Below, piece by piece: positions 8,536 through 15,661 of a stretch of DNA of 38,534 bases (within the stretch, counting starts at the first letter, position 1; each line of letters opens with the position of its first letter). The notes under the pieces were generated by a model. The model did not search any database and was not told where the DNA came from. It saw only the letters and a program-made list of their open reading frames with translations. The DNA lies in assembly GCA_034437795.1 (NCBI GenBank), contig DAOTTI010000126.1, positions 1 to 38,534 of the forward strand, given 5' to 3'. The position numbers were made by a program, and so were the translations under genes. The DNA is from DAOTTI01 sp034437795. Its GTDB lineage: Bacteria; Chloroflexota; UBA11872; UBA12225.

Positions 8536-8932
8536 GCGGGCACTGGCCTGGGTAGCGAGTAGCGAGTGGCGAGTGGAGAGGGAGGGGACATTCAGTGGCG
8601 CCCTCACCCTACCCCTCTCCCAGGGGGAGGAGGAATGGGTGTCTCTGGAGCGCCGGTAGGGCGCGAATTGGCTGGCCATGGACACACGAAATGGTGGGAC
8701 CTGGATACAGGGATCAGGGCTGGTCCGCGACGTGCTCGCTGTCGCTGGGGCCGCGCTGTTGCTATCGCAGGCGGAGGATGCGACGTTCCGGGGGAGGGAC
8801 CTTCAGCGGCGGGGCGAGGGCCGAACTGGGTGCTGACACCCTGTTTCGGGTAGGCTGCTGAAGGGGACCGCCCCTTGCGCGTAGGCTGCTGAAGGGGGCT
8901 ACGGGTCGATCCGGCTGAGGCGGAGCCGGAAA
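8536..8932. repeat. Gap after receptor gene with repeats and direct repeat pair
   Basis: No convincing gene. Bases 8551-8575 carry the AGCGAGT-type heptamer run and 8597-8640 one palindromic element. A 17-base direct repeat (GTAGGCTGCTGAAGGGG) occurs at 8850-8866 and 8881-8897, separated by AAGGGG/CCCCTT, which can pair. A 7-bp hairpin TCCGGCT/AGCCGGA lies at about 8911-8931, just before the leader of riboswitch 2. Confidence 0.55.
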
Positions 8933-8989
8933 TAGGTGGTAGCACCCGTTTGCGTCCTCGTGACCGCGCGTACGCTATGGGCAACAATC

Positions 8990-9105
8990 GCCGCGCCCCG
9001 CGACTGCTCAGGGCAACCCCGCGCGAAAGCGTGGGGGCGCAAAGCTACGGGCCTACCGCTCGCCACCGGCGGGCTGTGGCAGCCGGGCTGCCAGGAGCGG
9101 GGGAA
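8990..9105 (+). promoter_or_regulatory. Second cyclic di-GMP-I (GEMM-I) riboswitch aptamer
   Basis: The core matches the first riboswitch closely: CAGGGCAACC (9009-9018), a helix with a CGCGAAAGCG loop (9021-9030), and GGCGCAAAGCTACGGGCCTA (9035-9054), then a second G/C-rich hairpin. The stem sequences differ from riboswitch 1 while pairing is kept, which is covariation support within one window. A terminator follows directly. The downstream gene encodes a signal peptide, cupredoxin and beta-propeller, so export of that protein is probably set by c-di-GMP. Ends are approximate. Confidence 0.9.
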
Positions 9106-9106
9106 G

Positions 9107-9140
9107 ACACCCCCGCCTTGCTGCCGGGGGTGTTTCATTT
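9107..9140 (+). terminator. Intrinsic terminator of riboswitch 2
   Basis: A 9-bp stem, ACACCCCCG with CGGGGGTGT, encloses a 9-base loop and is followed by TTCATTT. It sits a few bases after the aptamer and 42 bases before the next ATG, the place expected for a riboswitch expression platform. Confidence 0.8.
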
Positions 9141-9181
9141 GCGCCGGGCAGTCGTGGAGCGGGAAGGCAGAAGTAGAGGCA

Positions 9182-9268
9182 ATGAACTGGCTGCACGGCG
9201 CGCTGGCACTGGCGGTGTGGGCCATCCTGGCGATCGGGCCCCTGTGGCACGCCGCCAGGGCGGGGTAG
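9182..9268 (+). CDS. 28-residue signal-peptide/membrane segment, probably the true start of the cupredoxin gene
   Basis: This short frame starts at an ATG preceded by TAGAGG and encodes a Leu/Ala-rich hydrophobic helix ending in WHAARAG, a good signal-peptide cleavage context. It stops at TAG (9266-9268), which overlaps the GTG that opens the cupredoxin frame. One extra G in the GGGG run at 9262-9265 would join the two frames into a normal exported cupredoxin. So this is either a frameshifted signal peptide, a sequencing or assembly indel, or a tiny coupled membrane peptide. I favour the first two. Confidence 0.6.
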   Translation: MNWLHGALALAVWAILAIGPLWHAARAG

Positions 9269-10560
9269 TGATCGATGTGGGGGATCGGGCGCCGAGGTTC
9301 TTTACCCCCGACGTGCTCCGCGTGCCGGCGGACAAGTCGGCGGTCTTCTCGCTGGGCCACAACCACGGGCGGGGAGCTGGCCACACCGTCACGGCGGTCA
9401 AGGGGCCGGAGTTGTTCGACCCGGGCGTCTTTCACTGGGCGTACAGGTGGACGCCGACCCAGGCCGGAGAATACACCTACGTCTGCGCCGTCCACCCCTA
9501 CATGAAGGGGATTATCGCCGTAGGCCAGGAGCCGTCGGCCCAGCAGGCCGTGACGGGCGAGGGGGGCGGCTGGCCGCCCAACGTCACGCCGGCCATGGGC
9601 CCGCCGCCTACTCCGGGTGAGGGGGAGATCTGGATCGACCTGCAGTGGCTGGAGAAGTCGGACCGCCCCGCCGAACCGGGGGCGGTGGTGGTCGACGCCG
9701 CCACCTGGCAGGTGAAGCAGATCCTGCCTTTCGGGAACAATCCCCACAACCTGTTCGTTTCCCCCGACGGGCGCTACGTGTATCAGACGTCCTGGCACGG
9801 GGACGAGGTCGGCGTCTACGACCAGCAAGAGCAGCGCTGGGCGCAGGTGCTGCCCGTGGGGAGCGCGCCAGCGCACGTGGCCGTCCGCCCGGACGGGCAG
9901 GCCTACGTCACGGTCAATGCCGAGGATTACCTGGGGGTGCTGGACCCTCGCACCTTTCGGGTCACACGCCAGATCAAGTTCCAGCACAAGGGGCCGCACG
10001 GCATCTGGATGGACCGCTCGGGGCGGTGGGCGGTGGCGGCTCTGACCGTTTCCGACCGCGCGGCCATCGTCGATACGACGACCGACCAGGTGGTGGCGGA
10101 GCTACGGGTCGGGCGCCTGCCCCCGGCCGCCTCGATCAAGGCCGCCGGCACCAAGGCCTACGTGCCGGCGGCCCTGGGCGGGAGCATCACGGTGATCGAC
10201 GTGCCCGGGCGGCGCGTGACCAAGGTACTGCCGGACATCGGCCCCCTGCTGATCCAGGTGCCGTTCACGCCGGATGATCGCTACGCGGTGCAGGCGGTGA
10301 CCGGCACGGGTGAGGTGGTGATCCTGGACGCCCAGACGGACGAGGTGATCAAGCGCCGGCGCACCCATGCCGGCGCGCACGGGGTGACGTTCGGGCGCAA
10401 GCAGGGCGGCGGCTGGTACGCCTACGTCTCCCACAAGTTTGCGGACATCCTGTCGATTATCGACATGGACACCCTGGAGCTCGCCGGCGAGCTCAAGCTG
10501 CCCGCCTCGGGCGGGAACGGCATCCATGCCATCCCCAACGTCTGGCGGGACCACCAGTAG
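9268..10560 (+). CDS. Cupredoxin plus YVTN-type beta-propeller protein, probably exported
   Basis: Residues 1-90 are a blue-copper (plastocyanin-like) domain with all four ligands: H39, C73, H76 and M79 (the C-x2-H-x2-M ending YVCAVHPYM). Residues about 120-430 are repeated blades of the YVTN/NHL type (VSPDGRYVY, VRPDGQAYV, LDPRTFRV, IDVPGRRV, LDAQTDEV, IDMDTLEL), forming a beta-propeller. Such proteins act outside the cytoplasm in electron transfer or as structural/adhesive proteins. The GTG start shown leaves it without a signal peptide; the missing one is encoded just upstream in another frame. It is the first gene after the second c-di-GMP riboswitch. The substrate or partner is unknown. 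Confidence 0.82.
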   Translation: MIDVGDRAPRFFTPDVLRVPADKSAVFSLGHNHGRGAGHTVTAVKGPELFDPGVFHWAYRWTPTQAGEYTYVCAVHPYMKGIIAVGQEPSAQQAVTGEGGGWPPNVTPAMGPPPTPGEGEIWIDLQWLEKSDRPAEPGAVVVDAATWQVKQILPFGNNPHNLFVSPDGRYVYQTSWHGDEVGVYDQQEQRWAQVLPVGSAPAHVAVRPDGQAYVTVNAEDYLGVLDPRTFRVTRQIKFQHKGPHGIWMDRSGRWAVAALTVSDRAAIVDTTTDQVVAELRVGRLPPAASIKAAGTKAYVPAALGGSITVIDVPGRRVTKVLPDIGPLLIQVPFTPDDRYAVQAVTGTGEVVILDAQTDEVIKRRRTHAGAHGVTFGRKQGGGWYAYVSHKFADILSIIDMDTLELAGELKLPASGGNGIHAIPNVWRDHQ

Positions 10561-10600
10561 GGGCCAATAGGGGCCGGTAGGGGCCGGTAGGGGCCAGTAG
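10558..10600. repeat. 10-bp tandem repeat after the propeller gene
   Basis: Four units of TAGGGGCCGG (with AA, GG, GG and AG endings) run head to tail and begin with the stop codon of the preceding gene. It is a minisatellite-like run with no evident coding role. Confidence 0.7.
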
Positions 10601-10770
10601 AAGTAGGACGACCTCCAAGGGGGCAGGGCGCGATGGCAGCATGGGAGCGAGCCGGCGGGCCGGCAGGGACGTCCAGGAACGGCCAGGCCGCACGCTGCAG
10701 GGCGGTGCAGAGAGTAGCGTCGAGCGGCGGAGAGCAGTGGCGACGAGTGGCGCAGAAAGGAGCTGATGCG

Positions 10771-11343
10771 GTGAAGGTACTGAACAGTGGGACCATGGGG
10801 CGCCCGCCGGTGGCGCTGACCTGGGCGGCGCTCGCGCTGCGCCTGGGCCTGGCCGTCACCTTCCTGATCTACGGCGTCCAGAAGTTCACGCACGAGCAGG
10901 AGTACCGCATCGTGGTGATGGAGATGCCGCTGCTGGCGCCGCTGGCCCGCGCCGCCGGCGCCGAGCTGAGTGTGGCCCTATTCCGCGCGTTCGAGGTCAC
11001 CATCGGCGCGGCGCTGCTGCTACCGCAGGTCGTCTCGTGGGCGGCGCTGGCTCAGGCCGCCACCCTGGCCGGCCTGCTCATCGTCGTCGGCTACCCCTTC
11101 AGCTACCCGCGGCACCTGGGGCTCATCGGCGGAGTGGCGGCGCTCATTGGCCTCCAGCAGGCGGGCCTGCCGGAGCTGGCCCCGCGTCTGGCGCGGCGCC
11201 TGCGCCATCCGGCAGCGGCGGGGGCGGCCGCGCCGGCCCGCCGGACGGCCGACCGGCCGGTAGCCGTTCGGGTGCACGCGGAAGCGGCGGGCGCCGCGCG
11301 CTACGTGAGCGGCCATTGGGTGGCGGGGCGAGGCCGAGGCTGA
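10771..11343 (+). CDS. DoxX-like small integral membrane protein
   Basis: A 190-residue protein with four hydrophobic segments at about 15-35, 60-85, 88-110 and 112-130. The first reads ALRLGLAVTFLIYGVQKF, typical of the start of DoxX family proteins (LRLglg..fl..G..K). The family includes subunits of quinol oxidases and redox-associated membrane proteins. The last 60 residues are Ala/Arg-rich and probably disordered. The GTG at 10771 was chosen because AAAGGAG lies 8 bases upstream; an ATG at 10633 would add unlikely sequence. It lies between an exported copper protein and cheR, so a redox partnership with the cupredoxin is possible but only inferred. Confidence 0.72.
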   Translation: MKVLNSGTMGRPPVALTWAALALRLGLAVTFLIYGVQKFTHEQEYRIVVMEMPLLAPLARAAGAELSVALFRAFEVTIGAALLLPQVVSWAALAQAATLAGLLIVVGYPFSYPRHLGLIGGVAALIGLQQAGLPELAPRLARRLRHPAAAGAAAPARRTADRPVAVRVHAEAAGAARYVSGHWVAGRGRG

Positions 11344-11379
11344 CAGGGGCGATAGCGCATCGAGTACCCGCAGGCGCGC

Positions 11380-12216
11380 ATGGCCACTGTCACCGTCCCG
11401 TCGAGCCCGGTGCTGAGCGAGGCGCAGTTCCAGCGCATTCGCACGCTGGTGCACGGCCTGTGTGGCATCAGTCTGGGGGACGAAAAGCAGGGGCTGGTGC
11501 AGACGCGCCTGGCGCGGCGCCTGCGCCAGCTGGCCCTGGCCGACTTCGGCGCGTACCTGGAGCACGTGGAGCGCGACCTGTCTGGGCAGGAGCTGACGCA
11601 CCTGGTCGATGCGCTGACGACGAACAAGACGGGGTTCTTCCGCGAGCCGGAGCACTTCCGGTTCCTGCAGCGGCAGGTGCTACCGCGTCTCGATACGCCG
11701 GGGGTCCGGCTGCGGCTGTGGAGCGCTGGCTGCTCATCGGGGGAAGAGGCCTACTCGCTGGCCATCACGCTGCACGAGGCGCTGCCCGACGCCGGCCGGC
11801 GCGACGTGCGGATCCTGGCCACAGACATCTCGACCGCGGTGCTGGCCCAGGCGCGGGAGGCGGTGTATGGCGCGAAGGCGGTGCAGGAGGTACCGGAGGG
11901 GCTGCTGCGCCGCCACTTCGTACGCCTGCGGGGCCTGTCGCCGCCGGCCTATCGGGTGCATGAGCAGGTGCGGGCAATGGTGCACGTGGCCCGGCTCAAT
12001 CTGGTCGGGAGCTGGCCGATGCGCGGCCCGTTTCAGGTCATCTTCTGCCGCAACGTGATGATCTACTTCGACCAGCGCACCCGCCAGGAGCTGGTGCAGC
12101 GCCTGTGGGAGCTGCTTGCCCCCGGCGGCTACCTCTTCGTCGGCCACTCGGAGAGCCTGGCCTCGCTGACGCACGAGTTCCAGTTCGTCCAGCCGGCCAT
12201 CTACCTCAAGGCGTGA
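11380..12216 (+). CDS. cheR: CheR protein-glutamate methyltransferase
   Basis: Transfers methyl groups from S-adenosylmethionine to glutamates of chemoreceptors. The 278 residues have the N-terminal helical domain (to about 80, ending TTNKTGFFRE), then the SAM-binding Rossmann domain with LWSAGCSSGEEAYSLAI, ILATDIS, and the late motif FCRNVMIYFD, all standard for CheR. The length is normal. It follows the DoxX-like gene by 36 bases and precedes cheD, so it is likely part of the transcript controlled by riboswitch 2. It presumably acts on the receptor encoded at 6388-8535. Confidence 0.94.
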   Translation: MATVTVPSSPVLSEAQFQRIRTLVHGLCGISLGDEKQGLVQTRLARRLRQLALADFGAYLEHVERDLSGQELTHLVDALTTNKTGFFREPEHFRFLQRQVLPRLDTPGVRLRLWSAGCSSGEEAYSLAITLHEALPDAGRRDVRILATDISTAVLAQAREAVYGAKAVQEVPEGLLRRHFVRLRGLSPPAYRVHEQVRAMVHVARLNLVGSWPMRGPFQVIFCRNVMIYFDQRTRQELVQRLWELLAPGGYLFVGHSESLASLTHEFQFVQPAIYLKA

Positions 12217-12307
12217 AGGTGAGAGCCAGGTGCGCCAGATGAGCGACGGTGGGGCCTGCCCCGGCATCCGGGCCAGCGAAGGCAGGACGTGAGAGGGTGG
12301 CAGGCAG

Positions 12308-12814
12308 ATGCGCCACGTCGTCGGCATTGCTGAGATGAGGATTTCGGCGGACAAGGAGGATGAGCTGGTCACGCACGCGCTGGGAAGCTGCCTGGGGGTC
12401 GCCATCTATGACCCGGTGGCGGGCGTGGGCGGGCTGCTGCACGTCATGCTGCCGCTCTCGACGATCGATCCGGAGAAGGCGGCGGCCAATCCGTGCATGT
12501 TCATCGATACGGGGGTGCCGGCGCTGTTTCGCGCCTGCTACGAGGCGGGGGCGCGCAAGCAGCGCCTGCGGGTGCACGTCGCCGGCGGGGCGGCGACGAC
12601 GATGGCCGCCAGGCCGGGCGGGAACGGGAGCGCGCTGGGGGACTACTTTCAGATTGGGAAGCGGAACTTCCTGATGCTGCGGAAGCTACTCTGGAAGAAC
12701 GGGGTCCTGCTGCACGGGTTTGACGTGGGCGGGACGCATTCGCGGACGATGGCGCTGGCCATCGGGACAGGGGAGGTCACCGTCTTTGCGCAGGGGAGCG
12801 CGTTTCGTTTGTAG
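12308..12814 (+). CDS. cheD: CheD receptor glutamine deamidase
   Basis: A 168-residue deamidase that converts receptor glutamines to glutamates and in many bacteria also binds CheC/CheX-type phosphatases. The catalytic cysteine is C28 in HALGSCLGVAIYD, the histidine is H45 in GGLLHVMLP, and the threonine-bearing strand VHVAGGAA is present near the middle. Size and motifs match the family. It sits between cheR and a CheY-like gene, with two CheX-like genes in the same cluster, which agrees with a CheC/CheD-style adaptation system. The ATG at 12308 has GGTGGCAGGC upstream, a weak Shine-Dalgarno. Confidence 0.94.
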   Translation: MRHVVGIAEMRISADKEDELVTHALGSCLGVAIYDPVAGVGGLLHVMLPLSTIDPEKAAANPCMFIDTGVPALFRACYEAGARKQRLRVHVAGGAATTMAARPGGNGSALGDYFQIGKRNFLMLRKLLWKNGVLLHGFDVGGTHSRTMALAIGTGEVTVFAQGSAFRL

Positions 12815-12853
12815 GTGGTAGGTCCGGTCGATGGCAGGCCAAGGAGAGAGGCA

Positions 12854-13492
12854 ATGGGACTGAATGTGCTAGTCGTCGACGACAGCGCGGTGATGCGGTC
12901 CATGATCATCCGCACGCTGCGCCTGAGCGGCGTGCCGGTGGCGCAGGTAATCGACGCGGCCAATGGGGCGGAGGGGCTGGCCGCGCTGGACCGGCACTGG
13001 ATCGATCTGGCGCTGGTGGACATCAACATGCCAGTCCTGAGCGGGGAGGAGGTGATCGCCAGGCTGCGCGAGCGGCCGGAGACGGCCAGCCTGCCGGTGA
13101 TCGTGATCTCGTCGGGAGGCAGCGTGGCGGAGATCGAGCAGCTTGGCCACCCGAACCTGGAGTTCATGCAGAAGCCGTTCGTGCCGGAGGTGCTGGGGGA
13201 GACGGTGCGGCGCCTGACCGGCGTGACGGAGGTGACGGGAGACGGGATGGACGGCGGCGCCGGCCCGGCCCCGGAGCTGGACGGGGCGGACACGGGCAGG
13301 GAGCGCACCGGCCAGGGGCGAGAGACTAGCTGGGCTGAGGCCAACGATAGCTGGGCTGAGGCCAACGATAGCTGGGCGGTAGGCGCGCACGCGTACCGCA
13401 CCGCCACCCCCGGCGGAGCCCCCGCAGGTGAGGACAACGATGACTGGGCAGCGGACGCAGATGGCGACGACCTCCCGCCGGCCACCCGCTGA
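12854..13492 (+). CDS. CheY-like response regulator with disordered repeat tail
   Basis: Residues 1-122 are a receiver domain with the acidic pair VVDDSAV, phospho-acceptor D56 (LVDINMPVLSG), a serine after beta-4 (ISS) and the lysine in MQKPF. Residues 123-212 form a low-complexity tail rich in Asp, Gly and Ala. It includes a 7-residue motif (SWAEAND) repeated two and a half times, encoded by 21-bp tandem DNA repeats at about 13328-13378. The ATG at 12854 follows CCAAGGAGAG. The next gene starts inside this one (52-bp overlap), which suggests translational coupling with the CheX-like protein that probably dephosphorylates it. Confidence 0.9.
   Translation: MGLNVLVVDDSAVMRSMIIRTLRLSGVPVAQVIDAANGAEGLAALDRHWIDLALVDINMPVLSGEEVIARLRERPETASLPVIVISSGGSVAEIEQLGHPNLEFMQKPFVPEVLGETVRRLTGVTEVTGDGMDGGAGPAPELDGADTGRERTGQGRETSWAEANDSWAEANDSWAVGAHAYRTATPGGAPAGEDNDDWAADADGDDLPPATR
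13328..13378 (+). repeat. 21-bp tandem repeat inside the response-regulator tail
   Basis: Two and a half copies of a 21-bp unit (AGCTGGGCTGAGGCCAACGA plus T) keep the reading frame and encode repeated SWAEAND. In-frame repeats of this kind can change length by slippage. Confidence 0.85.
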
Positions 13493-13976
13493 CGCCGCCG
13501 CGGCCGCGCTGCTGGCGGCGGGGGCGACGGCGTTCGAGGAGCTGGGTTTTCTGTTCGTAGCGCCGGAGCTGCCGGAGGGGCGGGCGCGGGCCGCGGGGGT
13601 GGTGGCCAGCGTGGCCTTCCGGGGACCGTTCGACGGGTCGCTGGTGGTGGAAATGGACGGGAGCCTGCTGGCTCCGTTGGCGGAGAACATGCTTGGCGAC
13701 GAGGAGGCCCCATCGCCAGCGATGCAAGACGACGCCTTTGGCGAGCTGGCCAACGTCATCTGCGGGCACACGCTGACGCGCCTGGCGGGGGCGCGGGCGT
13801 CGTTCCGGCTGGCCGCGCCGCGGGTGCACGGGAGCGGCGAGGAGGTAGAGGGGCGCCAGGCCGTCGGGGGCCCGCGGGCGGCACTGGCGCAGGTGACCCT
13901 GCCGCTGGAGGCGGGGTGGGCCAGGCTCACGCTGCTGCTGGACGAGCAGCCGTCCGCCGAGCGGGCCGCGCCATAG
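13440..13976 (+). CDS. Second CheX/CheC-type phosphatase-like protein
   Basis: A 178-residue protein with one CheC/CheX signature helix: DDAFGELANVICGHTLTRL, with E102 and N105 at the same positions as in the CheX-like protein at 2456-2965. The flanking strands (VVASVAFRGPFDGSLVVEMD and VTLPLEAGWARLTLLLDE) also fit the fold. The family removes phosphate from CheY-P. The ATG at 13440 lies within the end of the preceding response-regulator gene; a GTG four codons earlier is possible. Two different CheX-like proteins, each directly beside its own CheY-like gene, suggest matched regulator-phosphatase pairs. Confidence 0.8.
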   Translation: MTGQRTQMATTSRRPPADAAAAALLAAGATAFEELGFLFVAPELPEGRARAAGVVASVAFRGPFDGSLVVEMDGSLLAPLAENMLGDEEAPSPAMQDDAFGELANVICGHTLTRLAGARASFRLAAPRVHGSGEEVEGRQAVGGPRAALAQVTLPLEAGWARLTLLLDEQPSAERAAP

Positions 13977-14410
13977 CGCCGTCTCGGACGAGCTATTCGG
14001 GAATGCGAGCCGGCGCACCAGGGAAGGCCATGCCCGATCGCTGTCCTGACGGTGGACTAGCCTGGACTATTCATGAACGGAGCCCTCACCGCCGCCTGTG
14101 AAGCGGGCTCCCGCTCTCTCACAGGGAGAGGGGACGCATCTCCAGCCATGAATAGTCCGTCATGCCCCACAGGGGCACCAGCGCCACACGTAAAGCGCTG
14201 GCTATCTACACCGGAAACTATGCTAGTGGGTCACTTGCCTTGGCTATGGCCATTGGCTCCCCTGGTGGAATGGCAATGGGCATGACAAACGACCCACTAG
14301 GCGGCGCCGGCTGACGCGCCGCGGGGGCGTGAGCGGCGCTTCCAGCCGGAGCCTTATAGAACGATGGCACAGGGAGCCTCCGAGGCGGTGTGCAGCGCAG
14401 GCACGACCCC
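13977..14410. repeat. Gap before cheB with two inverted-repeat structures
   Basis: No gene is seen. A 12-bp perfect inverted repeat (GGACTATTCATG at 14064-14075, CATGAATAGTCC at 14147-14158) encloses one palindromic element. Further on, 10-bp arms CTAGTGGGTC (14223-14232) and GACCCACTAG (14291-14300) enclose a partly self-complementary 58-base loop. This part is less G/C-rich than its surroundings. Confidence 0.6.
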
Positions 14411-15097
14411 ATGATCCGCGTCCTGATTGTCGACGGCTCGCCGCCGGTGGGGAAGGCCCTGGCCGCCGCGCTCTCGCGCTACGACGACCTCCAGGTGGCC
14501 GGCACCGCCCCGGACCCCTACGTCGCACGTGGCCTGATCCTGGCGCTGCGGCCGGACGTGCTGGCGCTCGACCTCGACGTGGCGCGCATCGACGGGCTCT
14601 CGTTCCTGGCGCGGCTGATGAAATACTACCCCATGCCGGTGGTGGCGCTGAGCCCGCAAGGGCCGGCGGGCAGCGAGTGGGCGATCCGGGCCTTGCAGCT
14701 GGGGGCGGTGGAGGTGGTGCCGAGGCTGGGCTCTCCGCCGGCCGCGCCGGACGCGCACCACCTAGCCCGCGCCATCCGCGCGGCGGCAGGGGTGCGGCGC
14801 CTGGGCCCGCCCGCCCCTCTCTTCCGGCCGGACGATCCGCCGGGCGGGGGGCTCTTACAGGACCGCTGGCGGGCTGGGCGGGGCGGGAGTGGAGCCATGG
14901 GCGCCAGCACGGGCGGACGAGATCCTGGCCATTGGCGCCTCCACCGGCGGCACGTTCGCGGTGGAGGCCGTGCTCAGCGCGCTGCCGGCGGACGGGCCGG
15001 GGACGGTGATCGTGCAGCACATGCCGGAGCACTTCACGGCCGCCTTCGCGCAGCGCCTGCACCGCGTGTGCCCGATGGCGGTGCGCGAGGCGCGTGA
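14411..15097 (+). CDS. cheB: Receiver-domain half of a frameshifted cheB
   Basis: Residues 1-115 are the receiver domain of CheB, with phospho-acceptor-type D54 (LALDLDVARIDG) and the usual LGAVEVV segment. It is degenerate: the second acidic residue is glycine (IVDGS, G9) and the conserved lysine is replaced by arginine, so phosphorylation may be weak or lost. Beyond about residue 150 this frame reads nonsense, while the methylesterase domain continues in the next frame. Removing one base, most simply from the six-G run at 14846-14851, would restore a full-length CheB of about 366 residues ending at 15512. Shown here to the stop of its own frame; true homology ends near 14850. Confidence 0.65.
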   Translation: MIRVLIVDGSPPVGKALAAALSRYDDLQVAGTAPDPYVARGLILALRPDVLALDLDVARIDGLSFLARLMKYYPMPVVALSPQGPAGSEWAIRALQLGAVEVVPRLGSPPAAPDAHHLARAIRAAAGVRRLGPPAPLFRPDDPPGGGLLQDRWRAGRGGSGAMGASTGGRDPGHWRLHRRHVRGGGRAQRAAGGRAGDGDRAAHAGALHGRLRAAPAPRVPDGGARGA

Positions 15098-15512
15098 CGA
15101 CGAGATTACCCCGGGCGTGGCCTTGGTCGCCCCCGGCGCGCGGCACATGGTGGTCGGGCGCAGCGCGGGACGCTATCGGGTGTGGCTGACGGACGGGCCC
15201 CCAGTACACCACCAGCGCCCGAGCGTGGACGTGCTCTTCCAGTCGATCGCGGCCTGCGCCGGCTGCAACGCCGTGGGGGTGCTGCTCACCGGCATGGGGG
15301 TGGATGGGGCGCGGGGCCTGCTGGCGATGCGGCGCAGCGGGGCCTACACCCTGGCGCAGGACGAGCAGAGCTGCGTGGTGTACGGGATGCCCCGCGATGC
15401 CTTCCGGCTGGGGGCGGCGGTAAAGGTCGTCCCGCTGGCGGCGATGGCACAGGCGATCAGGCAGGCGCTGGCGCGACCGGCGGGCCCGCGGGGGAGTATG
15501 CTAGGCATGTAG
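14889..15512 (+). CDS. cheB: CheB methylesterase domain (3' part of frameshifted cheB)
   Basis: Hydrolyses methyl-glutamate esters on chemoreceptors, opposing CheR. The catalytic triad is complete: S18 in IGASTGG, H44 in VQHMPEHFT and D139 in TGMGVDGARGL. Length and motifs match the whole CheB effector domain. The GTG start shown lies inside the natural linker; the frame is open further upstream, and the receiver domain lies in another frame just before it. It may be expressed as a free, unregulated esterase or be part of one protein interrupted by an indel. It closes the chemotaxis cluster. Confidence 0.85.
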   Translation: MEPWAPARADEILAIGASTGGTFAVEAVLSALPADGPGTVIVQHMPEHFTAAFAQRLHRVCPMAVREARDDEITPGVALVAPGARHMVVGRSAGRYRVWLTDGPPVHHQRPSVDVLFQSIAACAGCNAVGVLLTGMGVDGARGLLAMRRSGAYTLAQDEQSCVVYGMPRDAFRLGAAVKVVPLAAMAQAIRQALARPAGPRGSMLGM

Positions 15513-15661
15513 CCCACGCGGCCGCGCTCGTGCCGCCGCGCGGCGGCCGGAGGCACTTGGGACGTCCGGCTCGGGATCCAGCGTCTGGGGACGCCTCCCG
15601 TCCGTCCAGCGGCGTGGGGCAGCGCGAGGGGGTCCGCGTGCCAGCGAGAAGGAGCAGCACG
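15513..15661. other. Spacer with a 16-bp palindrome
   Basis: The 149 bases between cheB and the transporter contain the perfect palindrome GCCGCCGCGCGGCGGC at about 15532-15547, nested in GTGCC...GGCAC arms. No T-run follows. No gene is seen. Confidence 0.4.

Noticed and set aside
8604..8987. 127-residue minus-strand frame in the gap before riboswitch 2
   Set aside because: Pro/Arg/Ser low-complexity translation of repeat DNA with no start signal.
10771..11343. Extended DoxX-like gene starting at the ATG at 10633
   Set aside because: The extra 46 residues are repeat-like and the GTG at 10771 has a well-placed AAAGGAG.
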